A stretch of 64,000 nt of DNA from Thermoleophilia bacterium (lineage in GTDB: Bacteria > Actinomycetota > Thermoleophilia > Solirubrobacterales > 70-9), in assembly GCA_016650125.1 (NCBI GenBank), contig JAENWT010000006.1, forward strand, positions 1-64,000, read 5' to 3'. A program made the position numbers and the translations under genes. The number at the start of each line of letters is the position of its first letter. Position 1 is the first letter of the stretch. Shown piece by piece: positions 32,723 through 41,297 of the stretch. Below the pieces are notes generated by a model. That model ran no database searches. It was not told where the DNA came from and saw nothing but the letters and a program-made list of their open reading frames with translations.

Positions 32723-34249
32723 GTGCCCAAAGTAGATCTCGACCCGGCGCTGCTTGCCGCCCTGGGCGGCGGGCCCGAGCGGCACCACGCCAAGTCGGAA
32801 GAGCAGGGCAAGCTGCCCGTGCGTGAGCGCGTCTCACTGCTGGTCGACGAAGGCAGCTTCGTCGAGGACGCATTGCTCGCCAACTGGGACCAGGAGGGTC
32901 TCGGGGCGGACGGCGTGGTCACCGGTACCGCTCTGGTCGAAGGCCGGCCGGTCGCCCTGATGGCGAACGATCCGACAGTCAAGGCCGGGTCCTGGGGCCC
33001 GAAGACCGTCGAGAAGATCCTGCGCATGCAGGAGCGGGCGATCAAGCTCGAGATCCCGATGGTCTACCTGGTCGATTCGGCCGGCGCGCGGATCACCGAA
33101 CAGGTCCAGATGTTCCCCGGGCGGCGCGGCGCCGGCCGGATCTTCTACAACGAAGTCAAGATGTCGGGCCGGGTCCCGCAGGTCTGTCTGCTGTTCGGTC
33201 CGAGCGCCGCCGGTGGTGCCTACATCCCGGCCTTCTGCGACGTCGTGATCATGCGATCCGGCAACGCCTCGATGTACCTCGGCTCACCGCGCATGGCCGA
33301 GATGGTGATCGGGGAGACCGTCTCTCTCGAGGAGCTCGGTGGCGCCAAGATGCACACTTCGAAGTCGGGCTGCGGCCACTTCCTGGTCAAGACCGATGAA
33401 GAGGCGATCGAGACCGGTCGCCGCTACCTGTCGTACATGCCGACTTCGTGGAGGGACACGTCGCCGGTAGTGGAAGCGAAGGCGCCATCGTCGGGCCAGC
33501 CGCTCGCGGAGATCATCCCGATCGATGAGAACGTCATCTTCGACATGCGCAAGCTGCTCGATTCGCTGCTCGACGCCGATTCGTTCACCCAGGTCCACGA
33601 GCGCTGGGCCAAGGAGCTGATCGTCGGTTACGGCCGGCTCGACGGCAAGGTCGTCGGCGTGGTCGCCAACCAGCCGCGCCAGAAGGGCGGCGTGCTGTTC
33701 GTCGACTCGGCGGACAAAGCCGCGCGTTTCATCAGCACCTGCAACGCCTTCAACATTCCATTGCTCTTCCTTGCCGACGTACCGGGCTTCATGATCGGCA
33801 CCGCCGTCGAGAGGCAGGGCATCATCCGCCACGGCGCCAAGATGATCTCGGCCGTCTCCGAGGCCACGGTGCCGAAAATCTCGGTCGTAGTGCGCAAGGC
33901 CTACGGCGCCGGGCTCTACGCGATGGCCGGCCCGGCCTTCGAGCCGGATTCCTGCATCGCCCTGACCAATGCTTCGATCGCCGTGATGGGCCCGCAAGCC
34001 GCGGTCAACGCGGTCTTCTACAACCAGATCCAGGCGATCGAGGACGAAGGCGAGCGCGAGCAGTTTGTCAAGGAGAAACGCGAGGAATACGCCAAGGGTG
34101 TCGACCTGCTCCACCTCGCTTCGGAGATGGTGATCGACGCCGTGATCGATCCCGAGACGCTGCGCGAGGAACTGATCAGCCGCTTCACCCTGGCCGAGGG
34201 CCGTGACCGCTCGTTCACCGAGCGCCGGTCTCCGATTACGCCGGCTTGA
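32723..34249 (+). CDS. Acyl-CoA carboxylase beta (carboxyltransferase) subunit
   Basis: The 508-residue protein is a biotin-dependent carboxyltransferase of the PccB/MccB type, with MVYLVDSAGARITEQ, the VCLLFGPSAAGGAYIPA oxyanion segment and PGFMIGTAVERQG. It moves carboxyl groups from biotin to propionyl-, acetyl- or methylcrotonyl-CoA. No alpha chain is next to it, so it must use one encoded elsewhere. The neighbouring HMG-CoA lyase favours a methylcrotonyl-CoA role. The start is GTG. Its end overlaps the convergent wHTH gene by 14 bases. Confidence 0.9.
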   Translation: MPKVDLDPALLAALGGGPERHHAKSEEQGKLPVRERVSLLVDEGSFVEDALLANWDQEGLGADGVVTGTALVEGRPVALMANDPTVKAGSWGPKTVEKILRMQERAIKLEIPMVYLVDSAGARITEQVQMFPGRRGAGRIFYNEVKMSGRVPQVCLLFGPSAAGGAYIPAFCDVVIMRSGNASMYLGSPRMAEMVIGETVSLEELGGAKMHTSKSGCGHFLVKTDEEAIETGRRYLSYMPTSWRDTSPVVEAKAPSSGQPLAEIIPIDENVIFDMRKLLDSLLDADSFTQVHERWAKELIVGYGRLDGKVVGVVANQPRQKGGVLFVDSADKAARFISTCNAFNIPLLFLADVPGFMIGTAVERQGIIRHGAKMISAVSEATVPKISVVVRKAYGAGLYAMAGPAFEPDSCIALTNASIAVMGPQAAVNAVFYNQIQAIEDEGEREQFVKEKREEYAKGVDLLHLASEMVIDAVIDPETLREELISRFTLAEGRDRSFTERRSPITPA

Positions 34250-34520
34250 GCAGCAGGTTCAGCAGTTCGCCGACCTCCTGCTCTTCGTCCAGCGGACCCT
34301 TGAGCGGCATGTCGTGCTGGACCGTGTAGCTGTTCCGGCGTCCGGTCCGCTCCTTGTTGACGTAGCCCTCGTCGACCAGCTGACTGAGGATCTTGTGGGC
34401 GCTGCGCTCGGTGACACCTACCGTGACGGCGATGTCGCGCAGGCGGATTCCGGGGTCGTGCGCAACGCAAAGCAGCACGTGCGCATGGTTGGTCAGGAAG
34501 TCCCATCCTCCCTTCATCAC
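34236..34520 (-). CDS. Small winged-helix transcriptional regulator
   Basis: The 94-residue protein is a single winged-helix domain, with LRDIAVTVGVTERSAHKILSQL as recognition region and a wing with RTGRRNSYTVQ. The start is either GTG 34520 or ATG 34517. It is divergent from the ice-binding-like gene; the AT-rich gap contains GGTAGTCAATACC (34552-34564), an inverted repeat that could be its operator. Regulated target and signal are unknown. Confidence 0.75.
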   Translation of the reverse strand: MMKGGWDFLTNHAHVLLCVAHDPGIRLRDIAVTVGVTERSAHKILSQLVDEGYVNKERTGRRNSYTVQHDMPLKGPLDEEQEVGELLNLLLKPA

Positions 34521-34643
34521 CGGAACGATTTCTCTTCTTGTCTGATTTATGGGTAGTCAATACCTATATTTGGATTATGGAAACAAAATTCATGAATCAT
34601 TGCTACGGTATCACCAATCCGTTTTCTATGAATGGGGTTTGTG
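34521..34643. promoter_or_regulatory. AT-rich divergent promoter with GGTA-N5-TACC palindrome
   Basis: This short gap is strikingly less GC-rich than its neighbours. The inverted repeat GGTAGTCAATACC at 34552-34564 lies between the regulator and the ice-binding-like gene. TATATT follows on the plus strand and could be a -10 element for the latter. Confidence 0.4.
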
Positions 34644-35846
34644 ATGAGAGGTTCGAAGTCGTCGGGTGGGGTTGGTTCAGGGTTGTCGGGATCGGTATCG
34701 GAAACACTGCTCCGAATCGGGGCGTTATCGGTAGCCGGAGTGGCGCTGATTTTCATGCTGGTCTTGCCGGGCGCATCAACCGCGGCGACCAAAGTCGGCC
34801 TCGGAACGGCGGCGTCTTACGGCGTGCTCGCCGGCTCCGGCGTGACCAATACCGGCTCCAGCGTGATCAACGGCGACCTCGGCACTGATCCCACGCCCGC
34901 GATCACCGGTTTCGGTGGACCTCCTGACGGAACGGTCAACGGTGTCATCCACCAGGCCGACGCGGCCTCCGCGATCGCCAAGGACGACCTGACTACGGCC
35001 TATAACGATGCCGCCGGCCAGGGTCCGGCGAACAAATTCGCAACTGAACTCGGCGGCCAGACCCTGACCCCGGGCGTCTACAACTCCGCTTCGGGAACTT
35101 TCGGGATCACCGGCACCCTGACCCTTAACGGCCAGGGCAACTCGGACTCGGTTTTCATCTTCAAGACCGCGAGCACGCTGATCAGTGCTTCGGCTTCTGA
35201 CATCCGGCTGATCAACGGCGCCCAGGCATGCCGGATCTTCTGGAAGGTCGGTTCCTCGGCCACGCTCGGCACCAGCTCGGACTTCATGGGCAACATCCTG
35301 GCGCTTCAGTCGATCTCCCTCGGCAATGCGGTTGACGTCCAGGGTCGTTTGCTCGCCCGGAACGGAGCCGTGACCCTGATCAACGACACGGTTACCCGCG
35401 CTGAATGCGCCGCTTCCGGTGGTGGCGGCGGCGGCGGTGGTGGCGGCGGTGGCGGCGGCGGTGGTGGCGGTGGCGGCGGTGGCGGCGGCAACGGCGGTCC
35501 CGGAGTTCCCGGCGGTCCGACCGCACGTATCCCGAGGTACCCCAGTCAGGGCAGCCCCGGAGTTCCCGGTGCGCCCTGCATGAGCAAGGGCTTCCGCGCC
35601 CACTTCCGGATCCACGCCCCGTCGGGCGTTCGTACGGCCAAGGTTTTCCTCGACGGCAAAGTGATCAAGCGCAGCTCAAAGCGGAAGTTCTCCGCCTGGG
35701 TGAACGTCAAGAGCGTGAAGCGTGGCGGCAACAGGATCCGGCTCAGCGCAGTCGACAACAACGGCAACCGCGATTCGGACACCCGCAAGTTCAAGCGTTG
35801 CGCGAGGGTGTTGCCCACGGCGACGTTCCCGGACTTCACGGGCTGA
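34644..35846 (+). CDS. Secreted ice-binding-like (DUF3494) protein with poly-glycine linker
   Basis: The protein of about 400 residues starts with an N-terminal export segment (hydrophobic stretch ending near ALIFMLVLPGAS). Next is an ice-binding-like beta-helix domain of ~200 residues (GTAASYGVLAGSGVTNTG, GTLTLNGQGNSDSVFIFKT), then an uninterrupted run of more than 20 glycines, then Gly/Pro-rich GVPGGP repeats and a C-terminal Ig-like domain. The DUF3494 family includes ice-binding proteins and adhesins. The glycine run is encoded by GGN triplets at about 35418-35486 and is prone to length change. I chose the ATG at 34644; the ATG at 34632 is possible. Ice binding itself is not established by sequence. 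Confidence 0.8.
   Translation: MRGSKSSGGVGSGLSGSVSETLLRIGALSVAGVALIFMLVLPGASTAATKVGLGTAASYGVLAGSGVTNTGSSVINGDLGTDPTPAITGFGGPPDGTVNGVIHQADAASAIAKDDLTTAYNDAAGQGPANKFATELGGQTLTPGVYNSASGTFGITGTLTLNGQGNSDSVFIFKTASTLISASASDIRLINGAQACRIFWKVGSSATLGTSSDFMGNILALQSISLGNAVDVQGRLLARNGAVTLINDTVTRAECAASGGGGGGGGGGGGGGGGGGGGGGGGNGGPGVPGGPTARIPRYPSQGSPGVPGAPCMSKGFRAHFRIHAPSGVRTAKVFLDGKVIKRSSKRKFSAWVNVKSVKRGGNRIRLSAVDNNGNRDSDTRKFKRCARVLPTATFPDFTG
35418..35486 (+). repeat. GGN trinucleotide repeat encoding poly-glycine
   Basis: The run consists of consecutive GGT and GGC codons in irregular order inside the ice-binding-like gene. Length variation between strains is likely and would stay in frame only in multiples of three. 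Confidence 0.85.
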
Positions 35847-35873
35847 GTCCGGGCTACCGGGTTGCCGAACGTG

Positions 35874-36605
35874 ATGAAGCCTCTGGCCAGGACGACCGCC
35901 GCGTTGATCGCGGCGGTCGTCCTGGCCGGCGTGGCGACTCCCGCCGATGCATCCCAGGGACTGAGGGGCAGCGTTCGCATTTCGAACGAGCACACGCTCA
36001 CCCGCTGGGCGCATCCGGCGAAGGTCATGCCGATCCGCCGGCGGCCGCGGTCGAGCTCCCATCAGATCGTCTCGACGCACTTCCTCACCGAAGACCGTTT
36101 TCCGGAGGTGTACATCGTCCTGCGTCGCTGGACTGATCGGCACGGAAGGAACTGGGTCAAGATCAGGATCCCGATGCGGCCCAACGGTAAGGTCGGCTGG
36201 GTTCGTGAGTACGCGCTCGGCCCGCTGAACATTGTCTACACGAAGCTGATCGTCAACCGGAGTGCCATGCGGGCCACCCTTTACCGGCACGGCAACAGAA
36301 TTCTCAGGGTGCGGGTGGGGGTCGGCAAGCCTTCGACCCCGACGCCCAAGGGGCATTTCTGGATCCGCGAGAAGTTCCGGGTCCACGAGCAGGGCGGTCC
36401 TTACGGACCAGCTGCCTTCGGCACCAGCGACTATTCGGTGCTGAGCGACTGGCCCGGTGGCGGCATCATCGGCATCCACGGAACCAACGAGCCGGAACTG
36501 ATCCCCGGCAACCCGTCCCACGGCTGCATCCGCATGAAGAACGGCGCGATCCGGCGGCTCTGGAAGAAGATGCCGATCGGCACACCGCTGCTGATCCACC
36601 ACTGA
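35874..36605 (+). CDS. L,D-transpeptidase (YkuD domain)
   Basis: The ~243-residue exported protein has a hydrophobic N-terminus (ARTTAALIAAVVLAGVATPA) and a C-terminal YkuD catalytic domain. The catalytic motif is visible as IGIHGTNEPELIPGNPSHGCIRMKN in two parts: HGTNEPELIPG and SHGCIRMKN, with Cys as nucleophile. It cross-links peptidoglycan or anchors surface proteins. The ATG at 35874 is preferred over upstream TTG 35862. It follows the ice-binding-like gene by 27 bases and may share its transcript. Confidence 0.9.
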   Translation: MKPLARTTAALIAAVVLAGVATPADASQGLRGSVRISNEHTLTRWAHPAKVMPIRRRPRSSSHQIVSTHFLTEDRFPEVYIVLRRWTDRHGRNWVKIRIPMRPNGKVGWVREYALGPLNIVYTKLIVNRSAMRATLYRHGNRILRVRVGVGKPSTPTPKGHFWIREKFRVHEQGGPYGPAAFGTSDYSVLSDWPGGGIIGIHGTNEPELIPGNPSHGCIRMKNGAIRRLWKKMPIGTPLLIHH

Positions 36606-36662
36606 ACCGGTCCGCCGCTCGGGGTCTATGAGCCCCGCAGGGCCGATCAATAGGTTTTGACG

Positions 36663-37328
36663 ATGCCCCTCGCCGTCCAGCGCCTGATCTTCGTCGCTTT
36701 CACCTGTGCCGTCGGCGTGGCGCTGCTGGCGCTGTTCTTCTACGGCTCGGCCCGCTTCAACCACTACGACAGCACGCTGACCGCGCACCTGCTGGCGCCT
36801 ACCGGGTCGGCCCGCGAGCGGCTGGCCGAAGCGACCTCGGCCGGCGGCAACTTCGGCCCCCTCGCGCTCGGGCTGCTGCTGGTCGTCGGCCTCGGCCTGA
36901 TCTGGAAGCGCCCCTGGTACCTGCTGGCCGGCGTCGCTGTATTCGTCCTCGCCAATGCCTCGACCCAGATCATGAAGCTGGTCCTGGCCCATCCCCGACT
37001 ACAGGGTGCGCTCGGCGTCAGCTATCCGATCGGGATCGGATATCCCAGCGGCCACACGACCGGCGCCCTGTCGCTGGGCTTCGCACTCTGGGTCACGGCC
37101 CCGCCACGATGGCGCGGCTGGGCGGCCCTGTTCGGCCTGGTCTACGCGACGGCCGTCGGCCTCGGCGTGATCATCGCCGGCTGGCATTTCATCAGCGACG
37201 TGATCGGAGCGATCCTGGTGGTCGGATTCTGGGCAGCCCTGGTCCTGGCAGCCCTGGTCCAGGCGAATCAGGAGACCCCAGCCGACTGGCTCCCCCGGAG
37301 CGAGCTGGGCCCCAAACCGGCGAAGTGA
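36663..37328 (+). CDS. PAP2-family membrane phosphatase
   Basis: The 221-residue integral membrane protein of the PAP2 superfamily shows the KLVLAHPR segment, GYPSGHTTGALSLGFAL with the His of the second motif, and AGWHFISDVIGA for the third. Members dephosphorylate lipids such as undecaprenyl diphosphate or phosphatidic acid. The motif-1 Arg-Pro is replaced by His-Pro-Arg, a mild deviation. The stop lies inside a hairpin (37325-37362). Confidence 0.85.
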   Translation: MPLAVQRLIFVAFTCAVGVALLALFFYGSARFNHYDSTLTAHLLAPTGSARERLAEATSAGGNFGPLALGLLLVVGLGLIWKRPWYLLAGVAVFVLANASTQIMKLVLAHPRLQGALGVSYPIGIGYPSGHTTGALSLGFALWVTAPPRWRGWAALFGLVYATAVGLGVIIAGWHFISDVIGAILVVGFWAALVLAALVQANQETPADWLPRSELGPKPAK

Positions 37329-37362
37329 TCGGGATCGCGGCGCCCGTTGTAATCCCGATCAC
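37325..37362. terminator. Bidirectional terminator hairpin between convergent genes
   Basis: The arms GTGATCGGGAT (37325-37335) and its exact complement (37352-37362) enclose a 16-base loop. The repeat overlaps the end of the PAP2 gene and lies just after the minus-strand acetoacetyl-CoA synthetase gene. Confidence 0.65.
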
Positions 37363-37395
37363 ATCGATACTCACGCTGGCGCGGTCAAGGCGAGG

Positions 37396-39384
37396 TCAGG
37401 CTTCTTTGAGGGTCCTGGCGTAGTCGACGAAGAAGTCGAGGCTGGTCGGGTCGGCCAGGGAATCCTTGCTGGCGGCCTTTTCGGCCGGGGTTCCGGTGAG
37501 GATCCGCTTCACCGGGACTTCGAGAACTTTGCCGGAAAGGGTTCGGGGGATCGTCCCTATCTCGATCATCTCGTTCGGTACGTGCCGGGGAGAGCAGCGT
37601 TCGCGGATCTCGCGGGCGACGGTCTGCTTCAGGTCGTCGGTCAGTTCGGCGCCTTCGGCGAGGACCACGAAGAGCGGCATCCAGCCTTCGGTGCCCTCCC
37701 GGGGGATGTCGACCACGAGGGCGTCGGCAATGGCCGGGTCGGCCAGCACGGCGCGGTAGATCTCGGACGTGCCCATGCGGATACCGCCGCGGTTGATGGT
37801 CGAATCGGAGCGGCCGTAGATGATCGCCGTCTCGCGGGGGGTGATCTCAATCCAGTCGCCGTGGCGCCACACGCCAGGGTAGAAGTCGAAATAGCTGTCG
37901 TGATACCGGGAGCCGTCATCGTCGCCCCACAGGTAAAGGGGCATCGAAGGCATCGGCTTGGTGATGACGAGCTCTCCGACCTCGCCGGTCAGCGGGTTGC
38001 CGTCTTCGTCCCAGGATTCGACCGCGGCACCCAGGGCCCTCGCCTGCAGCTCGCCACGGTAGACGGGCAGGGTGGGCACCCCGCCGACGAAAGCGGTACA
38101 TAGGTCGGTGCCGCCGCTGGTCGAGAACAGCCAGGTGTCCTCGCCCAGGGCATCGTAGATCCAGTCGAACCCCTCCGGTGCCAGCGGCGAGCCGGTTGAA
38201 CCGATCGAGCGCAGCCGGCTGAGGTCGCGCCCGTCGGCGGGCTCGACCCCGGCCTTCATGCAGGCCGAGATGTACGAGGCGGAGGTGCCGAAACAGGTGA
38301 CCTCGGCGTCGGCCGCGAGCTGCCAGAGAGAACTCATGTCGGGGTGACCCGGGTTGCCGTCGTAGAGAACGATTGCGGCGTCGGTCAGCAGGCAGGAGGT
38401 GAGGAAGTTCCACATCATCCAGCCGGTCGTCGTGAACCAGAAGACCCGGTCCCCGGCTTTGGCGTCGAGGTGGAGGTTCATCTTTTTCAGGTGCTCCAGG
38501 AGGATTCCGCCCTGGCCCTGGACGATTGCCTTCGGCAGTCCCGTCGTGCCCGAGGAGTAGAGGACCCACAACGGGTGGTCGAAGGGCACTCGCGTGAATT
38601 CGAGTTCGGCCTCGGGGCCGCTCGAGATCAGCTCGCCCCAGGTCATCGCTTTGGGGATCTGCGAGATATCTGGTTCCGTTTCCAGGTAAGGCAGGATGAT
38701 CACGTGCTCGAGGCCCGGCATCGCGTCCGCCAGTTCGGTCACGACGCCTCGCCGGTCGAAACCGCGGCCACCGTAGGTGTAGCCGTCGACCGCGAGCAGG
38801 ACCTTCGGCTCGATCTGGGCGAAGCGGTCGGTCACCGCGCCGGCTCCGAAGTCCGGCGAGCAGCTGGACCAGACCCCGCCGAGGCTTACCGTCGCGAGGA
38901 AAGCGACGATCGTCTCCGGCGTGTTCGGCAGGTAAGCGGCGACACGGTCCCCGGGACCGACCCCGAGACCCTTCAGCCCGGCCGCGGCGGCAGCGACCTG
39001 GCCGCGCAGCTCGCCCCAGGTGGTCGACGCAAGTTCACGGGTTTCGGCGGCGGCGAGGATCGCCACTGCCTCCGGATCGCGATCGCGAAAAATGTGTTCG
39101 GCATAATTCAGCTCGGTTCCTTCGAACCACTTGGTGCCCGGCATCTCGAGGCTGCCGAGCGCGGAGTTGTAGCTTCCGGAAGAGATCACGTCGAAGTAGT
39201 CCCAGATCGCCCGCCAGAAGGCATCGGGCTCGTCGGTGGACCATTTCCAGAGGGCGGCGTAATCGCCGAACTCGAGGCCGTGGCGTTCGGTGACCCAGTT
39301 CGTGAAAGCCGTGAGCTGCGATGACTCGATCGCCTCGGCAGACGGGCTCCAGAGCGGCCCGGCGCTTTCGCTGGCCGCGCTCAC
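37396..39384 (-). CDS. Acetoacetyl-CoA synthetase
   Basis: The 662-residue member of the acyl-CoA synthetase superfamily activates acetoacetate with ATP and CoA. It has WVLYSSGTTGLPKAIVQGQG as P-loop, WFTTTGWMMWN, the adenylate-binding GRSDSTINRGGIRMGTSEIY and a C-terminal SGKVLEVPVK lysine. The full length, with the acetoacetyl-CoA synthetase N-terminal extension, argues against an ordinary acetyl-CoA synthetase. The GTG start overlaps the end of the membrane protein gene upstream (GTGA). It feeds ketone-body carbon from HMG-CoA lyase back into metabolism. Confidence 0.93.
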   Translation of the reverse strand: MSAASESAGPLWSPSAEAIESSQLTAFTNWVTERHGLEFGDYAALWKWSTDEPDAFWRAIWDYFDVISSGSYNSALGSLEMPGTKWFEGTELNYAEHIFRDRDPEAVAILAAAETRELASTTWGELRGQVAAAAAGLKGLGVGPGDRVAAYLPNTPETIVAFLATVSLGGVWSSCSPDFGAGAVTDRFAQIEPKVLLAVDGYTYGGRGFDRRGVVTELADAMPGLEHVIILPYLETEPDISQIPKAMTWGELISSGPEAELEFTRVPFDHPLWVLYSSGTTGLPKAIVQGQGGILLEHLKKMNLHLDAKAGDRVFWFTTTGWMMWNFLTSCLLTDAAIVLYDGNPGHPDMSSLWQLAADAEVTCFGTSASYISACMKAGVEPADGRDLSRLRSIGSTGSPLAPEGFDWIYDALGEDTWLFSTSGGTDLCTAFVGGVPTLPVYRGELQARALGAAVESWDEDGNPLTGEVGELVITKPMPSMPLYLWGDDDGSRYHDSYFDFYPGVWRHGDWIEITPRETAIIYGRSDSTINRGGIRMGTSEIYRAVLADPAIADALVVDIPREGTEGWMPLFVVLAEGAELTDDLKQTVAREIRERCSPRHVPNEMIEIGTIPRTLSGKVLEVPVKRILTGTPAEKAASKDSLADPTSLDFFVDYARTLKEA

Positions 39385-40463
39385 TCGGTAACGGGGGCCG
39401 AGTTGTCGATCAGATCGAGACCGACGTCGACCGCGTCGTCGCCGCTGCCGACGACCGTGGTCGATCGCAGTCCGCGCCGGCGGGCGATGGTCGCTGCGGT
39501 GGTGGTCCGCAGGATCGCCGGTTCCGGCTTGATCGGACTCTCACTGCCCATCTCGTCGTTCATCTTCATGGACGCGAGGTCACCTTCTTTGGCGGTGATC
39601 AGGACACGTGCCTTGCGGGTGAGCCGCGGGCCAGGCGCCGAGCCGTTGACGAAATTGATCACAGCTGCGTCCTCGGCGCGCAGGATGCCCTCGAAGTCTT
39701 TGAAGAACGCGGCGGCTCCCTGGGCCGAACCGGTTTCGGCACCGAAGAAACAGATCGCGATCGGGGGGTCGCCGTCGGACTCGTCGATTGCCTCGTCGAG
39801 GACCGCGAGCAGGTTGTCGGTCGCTTTGAGGTCGGCTTCGTCGGCCTCGGCATCGGTGGCCAGGCCGCGGTCGACCTGGGCGGCCACCATCGAGAGCAGG
39901 ACCACGGAGCCGATCAACTGGATCGCGCTGACCCAGGATCCCTCGACGTTTGCCGCACCGAGCATGACCGCGACGAACACGGGCACCATGCCACCCCAGA
40001 GGACGATCCGGTCGGTGGTCAGCCGGCCCGAGAAGCGGCGGGAGAGCCACTCGCCGGTCGGGTAAGAGGCCGGAAGGTCATAACCCGCGGTCAGAACGAT
40101 CTCCACGTCCTGTTGCCAGGCGGGTCCGGGCGGGGGAGACATCACGTTCTGGGAGGCTCGGGTCGGCACTAGACGCCCGATCAGCGGGAGTCCGAGGCTG
40201 CGCTCGGCGTAAAACGAAAAGGCGGCGATCAAAATGATTGCCGCGCCGATCAGCGGCCACTTGAGGCCGATCAGCCCACCGGCCAGCGCCAGCAGCGCGT
40301 GGATCGCCACGCCGGAGCCTTCGGAGATCCGGACCGACACCGACTCGACCGAGACCGAGCGCCCGCGCTGCCGCAGCGCGTCTGCGAGTCGCTTCGCGGC
40401 CTGTCTTTCAAGGTCGCTGCCGGCGACTCCGGTGGGGGGAAGGTTTGGTTCAGCGGCTGTCAT
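39381..40463 (-). CDS. Membrane protein with M28-peptidase-like domain, uncharacterised
   Basis: The 360-residue protein has two hydrophobic regions in the N-terminal 90 residues and another near residues 150-200, followed by a C-terminal alpha/beta domain (GDPPIAICFFGAETGSAQ). The layout resembles bacterial zinc-peptidase-like membrane proteins of the M28 type, but I do not see a complete set of metal ligands. Function unknown. It is coupled to the acetoacetyl-CoA synthetase gene downstream by an overlap. Confidence 0.6.
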   Translation of the reverse strand: MTAAEPNLPPTGVAGSDLERQAAKRLADALRQRGRSVSVESVSVRISEGSGVAIHALLALAGGLIGLKWPLIGAAIILIAAFSFYAERSLGLPLIGRLVPTRASQNVMSPPPGPAWQQDVEIVLTAGYDLPASYPTGEWLSRRFSGRLTTDRIVLWGGMVPVFVAVMLGAANVEGSWVSAIQLIGSVVLLSMVAAQVDRGLATDAEADEADLKATDNLLAVLDEAIDESDGDPPIAICFFGAETGSAQGAAAFFKDFEGILRAEDAAVINFVNGSAPGPRLTRKARVLITAKEGDLASMKMNDEMGSESPIKPEPAILRTTTAATIARRRGLRSTTVVGSGDDAVDVGLDLIDNSAPVTE

Positions 40464-40484
40464 GTCGAAGGCCTGTCGGGTTCA

Positions 40485-40568
40485 TGCGGCGGGTGGGATT
40501 CGAACCCACATGCCCTTGCGAGCAATGGATTTTGAATCCATCGCGTATACCAGTTCCGCCACCGCCGC
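40485..40568 (-). tRNA. tRNA-Leu (anticodon CAA)
   Basis: On the minus strand the acceptor GCGGCGG pairs with CCGCCGC. The anticodon stem ATGGA/TCCAT encloses TTCAAAA, giving anticodon CAA (codon TTG). The T-arm is GTGGGTTCGAATCCCAC and the variable arm is long, as expected for leucine. The 84-nt gene carries no encoded CCA. Confidence 0.95.
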
Positions 40569-40582
40569 AGGAAGGAATAAGT

Positions 40583-41131
40583 CTATGCCGAAGGAGCTGG
40601 ACGGGTCTCCAGCGGAGTTCCGCCACGGCCGGGAGCATCCCGCGGCGGTGCGGAGCCGTCACTGAGCGAACGTTCCTCTTCGACGTGCCACTCCTGGGTG
40701 AAGGCGATCGAGGCGATGATCGCCAGTACCAGCTGGACCGGGATCAGGATCAGGACGATGATTCCGATCAGTTCAGTCGGCAGCGACGCTTCGTCGAAAA
40801 GGGGCTTGTCCCGGGCGAACCAGGAACCGGCGCCGACGGCGCAGAAGATCGCCAGAAGCACGGCGAAGGCGATCGCCAGGGTCAGCGCGCCACGACTCCA
40901 GCGGAAGACCAACACGGCCAGCAGAACGTAGACGAGGGCGAAGATAATGCCGATGATGCCGAAGGTCGAGCCGCCGACCAGGATCGACCAGCCGCCGAGC
41001 ACGACGACCAGAATCAGGAAGGTCGAGACCAGCAGCATCAGGATCACGGCGAACCGCGAAGTCTGTGACGCGGGTTTTGCCCGGTTCGGGCGCCAAAGCT
41101 CATACCCGGGTCTCGCCTCTCCAATGGCCAT
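40583..41131 (-). CDS. Small integral membrane protein, unknown function
   Basis: The ~182-residue protein begins MAIGEARPGYELW and has about four to five strongly hydrophobic segments (FAVILMLLVSTFLILVVVLGG, IGIIFALVYVLLAVLVF, LTLAIAFAVLLAIFCAVG and ELIGIIVLILIPVQLVLAI parts), then a hydrophilic C-terminus. I do not recognise a family. It sits between two tRNA-Leu genes on the strand of the first. Confidence 0.65.
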   Translation of the reverse strand: MAIGEARPGYELWRPNRAKPASQTSRFAVILMLLVSTFLILVVVLGGWSILVGGSTFGIIGIIFALVYVLLAVLVFRWSRGALTLAIAFAVLLAIFCAVGAGSWFARDKPLFDEASLPTELIGIIVLILIPVQLVLAIIASIAFTQEWHVEEERSLSDGSAPPRDAPGRGGTPLETRPAPSA

Positions 41132-41179
41132 GAGTGCGATCATAGAATCTATTGCGGATGCGCGTCGTGGCACTCCGAT

Positions 41180-41263
41180 GCGGACGTGGCGGAACTGGTA
41201 GACGCGTCAGGTTTAGGTCCTGGTACCCGAAAGGGTGTGGAGGTTCGAGTCCTCTCGTCCGCA
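41180..41263 (+). tRNA. tRNA-Leu (anticodon TAG)
   Basis: The acceptor GCGGACG pairs with CGTCCGC. The anticodon stem TCAGG/CCTGG encloses TTTAGGT, giving anticodon TAG (codon CTA). The long variable arm and the GAGGTTCGAGTCCTC T-arm support leucine identity. Confidence 0.95.
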
Positions 41264-41297
41264 CTGACTGAAGTTTCACCAATAGTTTGGAATCGAA

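Noticed and set aside
35306-35491. A proline-run minus-strand frame opposite the glycine repeat
   Set aside because: The proline run is just the complement of the GGN codons, with no ribosome-binding site or conserved sequence.
40583-41131. Possibility that the membrane protein between tRNA-Leu genes is a phage or island marker
   Set aside because: It has ordinary composition, no phage or integrase similarity, and no nearby repeats of the tRNA ends.
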